Shown here one piece after another: positions 56,943 to 64,000 of a stretch of DNA of 64,000 nt. The stretch is from the NCBI GenBank assembly GCA_000023185.1, contig CP001626.1:62001-126000 (forward strand). Reading direction: 5' to 3'. The position numbers and the translations under genes are program-made. The stretch comes from Rhizobium leguminosarum bv. trifolii WSM1325 (GTDB lineage Bacteria; Pseudomonadota; Alphaproteobacteria; Rhizobiales; Rhizobiaceae). How positions within the stretch are numbered: the stretch's first letter is position 1; every line of letters starts with the position of its first letter. A model generated the notes under the pieces. It worked only from the letters and a program-made list of their open reading frames with translations, had not been told where the DNA came from and did no database searches.

Positions 56943-57089
56943 ATGAACGTAGCACGCTCTTTCAACAACTGGCGCAAGTTCCGTCAGACGGTCACCGAAC
57001 TCGGACGCATGTCCAGCCGCGAACTGCAGGACCTCGGTATAGATCGGGCAGACATTCGCAGCGTTGCCCGCGCCTCGATCGCGCGCTGA
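56943..57089 (+). CDS. DUF1127 (YjiS-like) small protein
   Basis: A 48-residue basic protein beginning MNVARSFNNWRKFRQTVTEL and ending LGIDRADIRSVARASIAR. The block LGRMSSRELQDLGIDRADI is the DUF1127 signature. In Agrobacterium and Rhodobacter relatives such short Arg-rich proteins act in RNA turnover and in phosphate or carbon metabolism. The gene is monocistronic, with its own terminator 34 bases after the stop. Confidence 0.85.
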   Translation: MNVARSFNNWRKFRQTVTELGRMSSRELQDLGIDRADIRSVARASIAR

Positions 57090-57122
57090 CCGCCCCGCAC
57101 GACTTGAAATCCACATTGGTTG

Positions 57123-57149
57123 ATGCCCGCTCCTAAGGCGGGCATTTTT
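57123..57149 (+). terminator. Intrinsic terminator of the DUF1127 gene
   Basis: ATGCCCGC (57123-57130), a 7-base loop and GCGGGCAT (57138-57145) make a perfect 8-bp stem followed by TTTT. Confidence 0.85.
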
Positions 57150-57277
57150 GCGTCGAGGGCCGAGCCCCGGCGACGTATGGAGCTCCGGTCGTATTGGATT
57201 CTTCCGGTTTGCGTTTTACGCATGGCTGCGATGCAACATAAGACATTTGCATCGTCCGGGGGCTGTGTATGATCGTA

Positions 57278-57434
57278 TCTGTCGAAGCAATGCACCTCCT
57301 CCCGCAAAGCTTCGCTTTCAGCCGACCCACTTCTCCTCCCATGGGACGTCTGTAAAAACAGCGGCACTCCTCCTCCCAGTCGCTGTTCGATCTTCAGAAA
57401 GCCTGCCGCACCTCCTCCCGCGGCAGGCTTTTTT
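57278..57434 (+). ncRNA. Small RNA of the alpha-r14/NfeR1 type with four anti-Shine-Dalgarno loops
   Basis: Four hairpins follow each other, each exposing CTCCTCCC in its loop. They are CGAAGC/GCTTCG (57283-57314), CCCA/TGGG (57326-57345), ACAGCG/CGCTGT (57358-57386) and the terminator GCCTGCCGC/GCGGCAGGC (57401-57428) with a T-run after it. The motif copies lie at 57295, 57333, 57369 and 57411. The alpha-r14 family of rhizobial trans-acting sRNAs (NfeR1 in Sinorhizobium) is defined by such CCUCCUCCC loops, which pair with ribosome binding sites of target mRNAs. The 5' end is estimated; a promoter probably lies at 57245-57275. Confidence 0.75.
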
Positions 57435-57663
57435 GTATCAAGCCTCTTCCCGATGCAGATTAAGATCAAGTGCAGCCGTTCCCAACCTCATCACTCAGCC
57501 CACCGGACCCGGCTGCCCCTGGCACCGGGCCAGCAGTTCGCTCGAGAGCGATATCCCGCACAGCAACTGCTCTATCGATTGTCGGTATCGCAGGAGACGC
57601 TGATCCAATAACGGCACCGATGAAGAGGCCGTCAGTCATCGCATCATAAGGAGGTGCCGATCG

Positions 57664-58116
57664 CTATGAGCCTTCGCCCGCCTCAACGGCTCTAGTGAAC
57701 TCATCGAATGTCCGTCCAAGCACGCGGACCTCATCCGACCACGCGCCGGCAAAGACAAACGGAATGGAGATGTAACTTCCGCCGATTATCCCATAAGCGG
57801 TCGGGCCGCCATTCGAACCAATCAAGAACCGGTCGACCTGAAACTCGAAGAGTTCATAACCGTCGGCCTTGGCAAGCTCCGCGACACTCCACAGAACGAG
57901 ATATCCTTGACCGACTTCATCGTTGAATCCATTCGAGATGCGCAAGAACGCCTTATAGTCTTCCGGCAAGATGATCGAGATCGAAGCCTCGCAGGCCTCG
58001 ATCTCCGACAGACTGGCGCCAGGCAATTGATATCCATGTCGCAACCTTCCCAGCATGCGAGACACTCCGGTTCGAAATGCAATCGGCGTTGACGACCGCA
58101 GAATAGGGCATCCCAC
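57664..58116 (-). CDS. SUKH (SMI1/KNR4) domain protein
   Basis: A 150-residue protein. The SUKH core is LPGASLSEIEACEASISIIL, PEDYKAFLRISNGF and YLVLWSVAELAKADGYELFE, ending with VFAGAWSDEVRVLGRTFDEF. SUKH proteins are commonly immunity proteins against contact-dependent or secreted toxins. No toxin gene adjoins, so this may be an orphan immunity gene. Met 1 or Met 21 could be the start. Confidence 0.75.
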   Translation of the reverse strand: MGCPILRSSTPIAFRTGVSRMLGRLRHGYQLPGASLSEIEACEASISIILPEDYKAFLRISNGFNDEVGQGYLVLWSVAELAKADGYELFEFQVDRFLIGSNGGPTAYGIIGGSYISIPFVFAGAWSDEVRVLGRTFDEFTRAVEAGEGS

Positions 58117-58200
58117 TCCGCACGCAACCGCGCCTGCGATACGAACCCGCCGGCTGATTCGAAGGCAAGGAGCATAAGATCAGTCTCGACAAGGCTTACG

Positions 58201-59079
58201 TTACGAGCGTTTAGCCGCCCTGAAATCCGTTGGGCTCGAGCCGATCAATTGCCGGAACTGGGTCGAAAAATGGAACGCCGAGTGAAAACCCAGGAGACCG
58301 GCGATCTCCTTGATCGATTTGTCGGTGTTCACCAGAAGGTCGATGGCCCGCTGGAGGCGCACCCTCATCTGATACTGCTTGGCCGACATGCCAGTCTGCT
58401 CGCGAAAAAGACGCCGGAAATAGGGATAGCTGACGCCAAGTTCGTCGGCGAGCTGTTCGACAGACAGAGGCTGGCCGCAGCGCTCCATCAGAACCATCCG
58501 TGCACGGTCGACGAGCCTGTTGACGGCATTGGTGTTGAGATCGGCGGGGCGGCATATAAGAGCCAGCAGTTGAAGGCCAAGGGTCGACAGCAGCGGCTGA
58601 TTGCGCAGGCAATCGTCCTGCGCCAGCGCGTGAATCGACGCAAAAACACCAGAAATCTCGGAGCTGCTGGCATGGGCCGGCAGCTCGGGGCGCAACAGGC
58701 CTGCATCGCGCGCAAAATCGAAGGCGCTTCCCCGGCATTCGATCCAATGTTCGACCCATCCGGTCCGGCGGTCCGGAGCAAAACGGTGCCAGACGCCGGG
58801 AAAAAGCAGGAAAATAGAGCCTTCGGCGATGGTAACCGGCCGACGTTCTGGTCCGAACTCCAGCCGGCCGCTGCCCGCGCTGATCTGCACGATCTGATAG
58901 GCGCTCAGGATCCGGCCGCGCGACCAACTGAAATGGTGGTCATCAGGATGACGGCTCGGTGGGTAGTCGGAATTCGGTCCGATCTCTGTATACCCGGTGG
59001 AGATGGCCGTACAGCCCCAGGCGGCGCAGAGCCGGTTGTCGGGCATGTAGACGAAGTAGCTCTGCATGACGGCGGCCAA
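58201..59079 (-). CDS. AraC-family transcriptional regulator
   Basis: A 292-residue regulator with an N-terminal cupin-like sugar-sensing domain (IVQISAGSGRLEFGPERRPV, EGSIFLLFPGVWHRFAPD). Two C-terminal helix-turn-helix motifs follow (SVEQLADELGVSYPYFRRLF and SIKEIAGLLGFHSAFHFSTQ, then FRQLIGSSPTDFR). It is divergent from the sugar importer operon; a 14-bp palindrome lies 15 bp before its start. It most likely activates the importer and isomerase-family genes when their sugar is present. Confidence 0.92.
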   Translation of the reverse strand: MAAVMQSYFVYMPDNRLCAAWGCTAISTGYTEIGPNSDYPPSRHPDDHHFSWSRGRILSAYQIVQISAGSGRLEFGPERRPVTIAEGSIFLLFPGVWHRFAPDRRTGWVEHWIECRGSAFDFARDAGLLRPELPAHASSSEISGVFASIHALAQDDCLRNQPLLSTLGLQLLALICRPADLNTNAVNRLVDRARMVLMERCGQPLSVEQLADELGVSYPYFRRLFREQTGMSAKQYQMRVRLQRAIDLLVNTDKSIKEIAGLLGFHSAFHFSTQFRQLIGSSPTDFRAAKRS

Positions 59080-59093
59080 GTCTGAGGATCATA

Positions 59094-59107
59094 TTTTGCA
59101 TGCAAAA
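59094..59107. promoter_or_regulatory. Palindrome TTTTGCATGCAAAA in the divergent sugar promoter
   Basis: A perfect 14-bp palindrome between the AraC-type gene and the binding-protein gene, with a further CTTTTGC half-site at 59112-59118. It is a likely binding site for the AraC-type regulator. Confidence 0.5.
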
Positions 59108-59262
59108 GATCACTTTTGCGGAAATTGCCGACGTGTCAACGAAAATTCCTAGTGTTAACGTCACTATGCAGGGTCAGTTTTAGAATGACGCTGCAAAATA
59201 TTTGCTGAGATCATCAGCGGGCCGCCGCTGCCGGGGAGGGCAGCGGCCGGGAGGAGAAAGAC

Positions 59263-60432
59263 ATGAAACATCAAACCACACTGCTGGTGGTTGCCGCGTG
59301 CCTTGCGGCTTCTGCTTCTTATGCCGAGGACTTTCACGGGTTCGATCCGGCGAAGTTCGACGGCAAAATGCTATCGACCGAAAATCTGAAGGCGATGGTG
59401 GTCGATGCGACCAAGGCAACGCCGCCGAGAAACGGAAAGAGCTACAGTATTGGTTTCGCCAATCTGCAGCGCGATATCGCCTTCGGCGTGCTCGTCGAAA
59501 AGGGGATCCAGGAAAATGCAGATGCTGCCGGCGTCGAACTTGTGATTGCGGATAACCGCCTCGATGGGCCGACTGCGCTCGCCAATGCCAAATCCTTTGC
59601 AGAGCGCAAGGTTGACTACGTCATCGAATTTCAGACGGACGCCAATTTCGGGCAGACGGTGATGGATGTGTTCAAACCGGATGGCACGAAGGTCACTGCG
59701 ATCGACATCCCGATGCCGGGCGCGAGCTTCTTCGGGGTCAATAACCCGAAATCTGGCTTCATGGGTGGTTCCTATCTCGCAACGGCGGCCGCAAAGAAAT
59801 TCGGCGCCGATGTCATGAAGACCGGTTATCTGATCATCGGCGCTTTACCGCAGTCGGGCGTCATCCCGCGCATGCGCACGGATGGCCAGCGGGCCGGCTT
59901 TATGGCGCTGACCAAGGATTTCCCAGCCGACCATATCATCGAGATTGATACTAAGAACACGCTGCAGGAATCTTTTGCGCAGATGAACAATGTCATCGGT
60001 CGCATTCCGCCCGGTGCGCCCATCCTCATCATTGCCATCAACGATCAGGCGACGATGGGAATGCTGCAGGCCGTGCGGGCTGCCGGTCGCGTCGATCAGG
60101 CAATTGCGGTCGGCAACGGGGCAGATGAGGCTGAGGCGCTCGCCACCGATCCGAACCTGGTTGCTGCCACTGGTTCATTCCCCGGCAGCTACGGCAACTA
60201 TCTGATTCCGATCGCGCTCTCCGCTCTTGCCGGAAAGCCGGTTCCGGAGGCGACCTTCGTGACGCACCAAATGGTCACCAAGGCCAATATCTGCAAGTTC
60301 TACAAGGAGTTTCCCTGTGCCGGCGAGGCGGATGGATACGTGTTTCCGGAAGCGGAATTTTCAACCTACCTTGCAGACCTGAAGAAGCAGGATTGGCTGA
60401 AGGGCTATGAGGCCATTCTCCCTCAGCAATGA
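59263..60432 (+). CDS. Sugar-binding periplasmic protein, RbsB family
   Basis: A 389-residue protein with a signal peptide (MKHQTTLLVVAACLAASASYA). The two-lobed sugar-binding fold shows YSIGFANLQRDIAFGVLVEK, VELVIADNRLDGPTALANAK, FAERKVDYVIEFQTDANFGQ and IAINDQATMGMLQAVRAAGR. AGGAG stands before the ATG. It is about 60 residues longer than ribose-binding proteins, with extra residues at the N-terminus. First gene of the operon; delivers a monosaccharide to the permease two genes on. Confidence 0.88.
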   Translation: MKHQTTLLVVAACLAASASYAEDFHGFDPAKFDGKMLSTENLKAMVVDATKATPPRNGKSYSIGFANLQRDIAFGVLVEKGIQENADAAGVELVIADNRLDGPTALANAKSFAERKVDYVIEFQTDANFGQTVMDVFKPDGTKVTAIDIPMPGASFFGVNNPKSGFMGGSYLATAAAKKFGADVMKTGYLIIGALPQSGVIPRMRTDGQRAGFMALTKDFPADHIIEIDTKNTLQESFAQMNNVIGRIPPGAPILIIAINDQATMGMLQAVRAAGRVDQAIAVGNGADEAEALATDPNLVAATGSFPGSYGNYLIPIALSALAGKPVPEATFVTHQMVTKANICKFYKEFPCAGEADGYVFPEAEFSTYLADLKKQDWLKGYEAILPQQ

Positions 60433-60457
60433 GCGAGACAGCGTCAGGGAGCGTGAC

Positions 60458-62023
60458 ATGACCGTCCAGAGCACCGAAGGGAGCCGCAATCGGCGGCTCC
60501 AGATCGCCAATGTCAGCAAAGCATTTGCCGGCGTGACGGTACTGAAGAACGTGTCGCTTTCTGCCGATGCGGGCGAGATCGTGGCGCTTCTTGGCGCCAA
60601 TGGCGCGGGTAAGTCTACGCTCATGAAAATCCTCTCCGGTGTCTACACGCTGGACACCGGACAGATTAGAATTGACGACACGGCCAGGAATATCTCCACG
60701 CCTCGGGATGCCGTTGCGGCCGGCATCCGGCTGATGCCGCAGGAGCTTTCCGTACATCCGGACCTTTCGGTCGCCGAAAACATCGCGCTTGGCTCCATGC
60801 CGAAGCGCCGCTTTTTGGGTATTCCGATGATCGATCAGGTGGCCGTCGACGCACAGGCGCGGGCGCTCCTGAAGCGATTGCGGCTCGACCATATCGAGCC
60901 CGGCCGGCGCATGGGCTCGCTGCCATTGTCCGAACAGCGCATTGTCGAAATCGCCCGCGCGCTGGCCGGCGAGGCGCGGATCCTGATCATGGACGAGCCG
61001 ACGGCGTCGCTGAGTGAGGCAGATGCCGACAATCTGTTCGAGGTCATCGAGGCCCTGAAAGCCCAAGGCGTCACCATCATCTATATTTCGCATTATCTTG
61101 ACGAGGTCTTCCGGCTAAGCGACCGTATCGTTGTCTTGCGTGACGGCGAGGTCCGAGGTCAGTTCGAAACCCGCGACACCAATCGCGACGAAGTTCTGAC
61201 GGCGATGCTCGGCAGCGAACTCGGCGACCTCTACCCCGTAAAATCGAAAGTGCTTCAGGACGCAAAGACCGTCCTGTCCGTCGATGGACTGTCACTTCCC
61301 GGATGGCTCGACGGCGTGGCATTGACCGTGCGACGCGGCGAGGTTTTCGGCGTCTTCGGCCTTATCGGCTCCGGCGCCGAGAAAATAGGCCGGGCAATCT
61401 ATGGCGCCGAGCCTGCCGCCCATGCCGAGGCCATTCTGCTGAACGATGTGGACATTGGTCTCTCTGGGCCGCGAAAGAGAGTGCATAGCGGCATCGGGTT
61501 CGTGGCCGCAGAGCGAAAGCGCCAGGGCCTGATTGGCAATTTGTCGGTGCGAACCAACACGACACTGCCCTATCTCAGCCTGTTCACGCAATCCGGCGTT
61601 GTCGACCAAAAGCGGGAAGACGACAGCACCCGTGAATGGATCAAAACCCTGCGGGTCAATACCTCAGGTCCGGACCAAGAGATCCGCCTTCTGTCCGGCG
61701 GCAATCAGCAGAAGATCTGCCTTGCGCGTTGGCTGCTCGGAAACCCGAATGTTCTGATCCTCGAAGAGCCGACACGCGGGGTCGATCTTGGTGCCCGGCG
61801 CGAGATCTACATGGAAATCCGTCGGCTGGCGGAGGCGGGGCTGGCGATCCTGATCGTCTCCTCGGATGCGGAAGAGGTGGCGGGGCTCGCAGATCGCAGC
61901 CTCGTACTCGAGGATGGCAAGGTCGTCGCCGAGCTTGGGCAGGACGCAACAGCGACGGATCTGATGCAGGCAGCCGAGCCACGGGCAGCCCTCCGCGATA
62001 GGAATGAACTGGAGAAAACATGA
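60458..62023 (+). CDS. Sugar ABC importer ATPase, two-domain (RbsA/AraG type)
   Basis: A 521-residue protein with two nucleotide-binding domains. The first has Walker A GANGAGKSTLMKIL, signature LPLSEQRIVEIARAL, Walker B ILIMDEPTASLSE. The second has a degenerate Walker A (GLIGSGAEKIGRAIYG), signature LSGGNQQKICLARWLL and Walker B VLILEEPTRGVD, as usual in this family. The ATG at 60458 (MTVQSTEG) is preferred; an in-frame ATG at 60407 overlaps the previous gene. It overlaps the permease start by 4 bases. Confidence 0.92.
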   Translation: MTVQSTEGSRNRRLQIANVSKAFAGVTVLKNVSLSADAGEIVALLGANGAGKSTLMKILSGVYTLDTGQIRIDDTARNISTPRDAVAAGIRLMPQELSVHPDLSVAENIALGSMPKRRFLGIPMIDQVAVDAQARALLKRLRLDHIEPGRRMGSLPLSEQRIVEIARALAGEARILIMDEPTASLSEADADNLFEVIEALKAQGVTIIYISHYLDEVFRLSDRIVVLRDGEVRGQFETRDTNRDEVLTAMLGSELGDLYPVKSKVLQDAKTVLSVDGLSLPGWLDGVALTVRRGEVFGVFGLIGSGAEKIGRAIYGAEPAAHAEAILLNDVDIGLSGPRKRVHSGIGFVAAERKRQGLIGNLSVRTNTTLPYLSLFTQSGVVDQKREDDSTREWIKTLRVNTSGPDQEIRLLSGGNQQKICLARWLLGNPNVLILEEPTRGVDLGARREIYMEIRRLAEAGLAILIVSSDAEEVAGLADRSLVLEDGKVVAELGQDATATDLMQAAEPRAALRDRNELEKT

Positions 62024-63024
62024 CCAACTCGTCTTCCATTCCCGCAGCGTCGGAATCGTCGAAGAGGTCGGCAAATTCACTCAGCGACCTTCTTGGCCGC
62101 CCGGCCGCCGGCATCGCTCTCTTGCTGGTGTTCTACGTCCTGCTGCTGATCGCCTTTTCGGTTTTCTCCCCCTATTTCCTGACGCTGAGCAACCTGTCCA
62201 ACATCGGCACCAACATGGCCTTCATCGGGCTGATGGCAGCCGCGGGCACCCCGCTGATCATCGGCGGAGGGCTCGATCTGTCCGTCGCCGCCGTCGCCGG
62301 TCTTGCCGGCGTCATTGTGGCGCTGATGCATGCCAAGGGAATCAACATCTGGGCGGGCTGCGTCACCGCTCTCATCATCGGCTGCGCGGTCGGCGTCCTG
62401 AACGGCTTCATCGTCACCCGACTGAAGCTCAACCCGCTCATCGCCACGCTCGGCACAATGAGCATCTTTTCCGGCCTCTCCATGGTGCTGACGGGCGGCC
62501 TTTCGAAGCCGCTATTCATTCCGGCTTTCAACTGGCTCGGGTCAGGGCGTCTCTTTGGAATCCCGTTTCCGATCATCCTGATGCTGTTGGTCTTCATCGC
62601 ACTTTGGCTGATCCTGTCGAAGACACCGTTCGGACGCTTCGTCTATGCGAGCGGCGGCAATCCGGAAGCAAGCAGCCTGCTCGGCGTGCCCGTCGAGCGG
62701 ACCCAGATGGTGCTCTATGTCGTCTCCGGCCTTTCGGGAGCGGCAGCTGGCCTCATCCTCGCAGCAATGCTCGGCGCCGCAGCACCCAACGCCGCAGGCC
62801 AGCACCTGCTCACCATCATCGCCGCCATCATCCTTGGTGGCACCAGCCTCTTTGGTGGACGCGGCAGCGTCTGGGGCACGCTGATTGCCGTTTTGATCCT
62901 CGGCACGCTGAACAACGGCCTGACGCTGATGAACGTGTCCTCCTTCTGGCAGGACGTGACCCGAGGCGTCGTCCTTCTAATGGCCGTCGGCCTCGATCAG
63001 CTTCGCGTGCGCCTGCAGAGCTGA
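62020..63024 (+). CDS. Sugar ABC importer permease, RbsC type
   Basis: A 334-residue inner-membrane protein with about ten helices. Family segments are IGLMAAAGTPLIIGGGLDLS, AGCVTALIIGCAVGVLNGFI, VTRLKLNPLIATLGTM and AIILGGTSLFGGRGSVWGTL. The ATG overlaps the ATPase stop. It forms a homodimeric channel for the monosaccharide bound by the periplasmic protein. Confidence 0.92.
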   Translation: MTNSSSIPAASESSKRSANSLSDLLGRPAAGIALLLVFYVLLLIAFSVFSPYFLTLSNLSNIGTNMAFIGLMAAAGTPLIIGGGLDLSVAAVAGLAGVIVALMHAKGINIWAGCVTALIIGCAVGVLNGFIVTRLKLNPLIATLGTMSIFSGLSMVLTGGLSKPLFIPAFNWLGSGRLFGIPFPIILMLLVFIALWLILSKTPFGRFVYASGGNPEASSLLGVPVERTQMVLYVVSGLSGAAAGLILAAMLGAAAPNAAGQHLLTIIAAIILGGTSLFGGRGSVWGTLIAVLILGTLNNGLTLMNVSSFWQDVTRGVVLLMAVGLDQLRVRLQS

Positions 63025-63054
63025 CGTCATTCTCACCCCATCGGAGAAACAGAA

Positions 63055-64000
63055 ATGTCTGAACGCCCCTTGAAGGCCGGCCTTTTCGGTATCGGTCTGG
63101 AGGCCTATTGGTCGCAATTCAACGGTCTGGAAGCGCGGTTGCGCGGCTATGTCGATACCGTCGAGGCAAAGCTTGCGCGCCCAGGCGTCGAGGTCGTCAA
63201 CCTCGGGCTGATCGACACGCCCGAAAAGGCGATCGAGGCCGGTCACCAGTTTCGCCAGGCCGATGTCGATATCATCTTTCTCTACATCACCACCTATGCG
63301 TTGTCGTCGACGGTTCTTCCAGTGGTCCGTCGCGCCAAGGTTCCGGTGATCATCCTCAATCTGCAGCCGACCGCAGCCATCGACTATGCCACTTTCAACG
63401 CCCTCGGCGATCGGACAGCGATGACCGGCGACTGGCTGGCGCATTGCTCTGCCTGCCCCGTCCCCGAAATCGCCAATGTCTTCCGTCGAGCGGGCATCAG
63501 CTTTCACCAGGTGACCGGCGTTCTCACCGGCGATCCCGTCGTCGAAAACGAGATCGACGGCTGGATCGAGGCCGCCCGCGTCGCACATGTGATGGCGCAT
63601 AACCGGCTCGGCGTCATGGGCCGCTACTACAACGGCATGCTGGATATCTATTCAGATCTCACCGCGCAGGCAGCGGCCTTCGGCACCCATATCGAGGTGC
63701 TGGAAATCGACGAACTGGCGCAGTTGCGGCGTGATTTGAGCGAGGAAGACGTCTCCACCTGCTTGGCGACGATCATCGCCGAATTCGATGTCCAGCCGGA
63801 TTGCGACCCCAAAGAACTGGCACGTGCGGCAAAGACCGCCGTGGCGCTTCGCAAGCTGGTCGATAAGAAATCGCTCGGCTCACTTGCCTATTACTACGAA
63901 TCCCAGCCCGGCCACGAATATGAGGATATCATCACCTCGGTCATCGTCGGCTGTTCGATGTTAACGGCCAGCGGCGTGCCGGTTTCCGGCGAATATGAGA
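63055..64000 (+). CDS. L-arabinose/L-fucose isomerase-family protein, 5' part
   Basis: The frame opens at ATG 63055 (GGAGAAAC before it) and is open to the window end, 315 codons. It begins MSERPLKAGLFGIGLEAYWS and continues with VDIIFLYITTYALSSTVLPV, VIILNLQPTAAIDY and VMAHNRLGVMGRYYNGMLDI. This is the pattern of the L-arabinose isomerase (AraA)/L-fucose isomerase superfamily in its N-terminal and central domains. Catalytic residues of the C-terminal part are not covered. It is probably the first catabolic enzyme for the sugar taken up by the operon. Confidence 0.82.
   Translation, partial: MSERPLKAGLFGIGLEAYWSQFNGLEARLRGYVDTVEAKLARPGVEVVNLGLIDTPEKAIEAGHQFRQADVDIIFLYITTYALSSTVLPVVRRAKVPVIILNLQPTAAIDYATFNALGDRTAMTGDWLAHCSACPVPEIANVFRRAGISFHQVTGVLTGDPVVENEIDGWIEAARVAHVMAHNRLGVMGRYYNGMLDIYSDLTAQAAAFGTHIEVLEIDELAQLRRDLSEEDVSTCLATIIAEFDVQPDCDPKELARAAKTAVALRKLVDKKSLGSLAYYYESQPGHEYEDIITSVIVGCSMLTASGVPVSGEYE

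Noticed and set aside
57287..57430. A CRISPR-like array of the recurring CCTCCTCCC units
   Set aside because: The units are only 8-9 bases, with unequal spacing and each inside its own hairpin; an sRNA with anti-Shine-Dalgarno loops explains them.

Overview
The window reads as a large secondary replicon (plasmid, megaplasmid or chromid) of a member of the Rhizobiaceae, most likely Rhizobium or a close relative. The evidence is a complete minus-strand repABC cassette (24028-27754) with a counter-transcribed RNA between repB and repC and two parS-like 16-mers. In addition there are high-GC alphaproteobacterial genes, DUF982 and DUF1127 proteins, a 3' remnant of an IS66 transposase, an imuA remnant, and a small RNA locus resembling the rhizobial alpha-r14 (NfeR1) family. 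I saw no tRNA, rRNA or CRISPR array.

Left part (1-21262). On the minus strand lie an isochorismatase-fold hydrolase cut by the window edge and a PotABCD-type ABC importer. Upstream of these is a unit nicA-nicB-glycosidase-glycosidase. Divergent from nicA runs nicC-nicD-nicE-nicF-nicX-nicR. Together the nic genes encode the full aerobic nicotinate pathway: nicotinate, 6-hydroxynicotinate, 2,5-dihydroxypyridine, N-formylmaleamate, maleamate, maleate, fumarate. The nicA/nicC intergenic region holds two perfect AGCGTATACGCT palindromes, good candidates for NicR operators. The stop codon of nicB lies in the ribosome binding site of the first glycosidase, so sugar removal and nicotinate oxidation look co-expressed. 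An MFS transporter follows.

Centre (21263-29662). A ChaA-type cation/proton antiporter, the repABC replication and partition module, and decayed DNA including a frameshifted NYN-domain gene.

Right centre (29663-47050). This is the part that most resembles an undescribed system. A two-component system sits divergent to an AfuABC/PhnSTUV-like importer with two binding proteins. Then follow a HAD phosphatase, a LacI-family regulator, two Nudix hydrolases, a CofD/YvcK-like protein overlapping a left-handed beta-helix protein, an inositol-monophosphatase-like enzyme, a dual-specificity-phosphatase-like protein with an altered P-loop, and a metallophosphoesterase broken by frameshifts. A decayed second copy of the phosphatase-like gene follows. 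A perfect 16-bp palindrome TTGCACGCGCGTGCAA lies between the -35 and -10 of the phosphatase operon, and related sites lie before the LacI gene and before the CofD gene, which ties them into one candidate regulon. The inferred job is uptake and stepwise dephosphorylation of a phosphorylated, perhaps nucleotide- or sugar-linked, compound.

Right part (47051-64000). An accessory stretch with a DnaJ-domain protein, IS66 and antitoxin remnants, DNA polymerase IV, truncated imuA, VOC, KTSC-like, GH15, DUF1127 and SUKH genes, and the sRNA with four CCTCCTCCC loops. It ends in a sugar operon: an AraC regulator divergent from an RbsABC-like importer and an L-arabinose/L-fucose isomerase-family protein that runs off the window.
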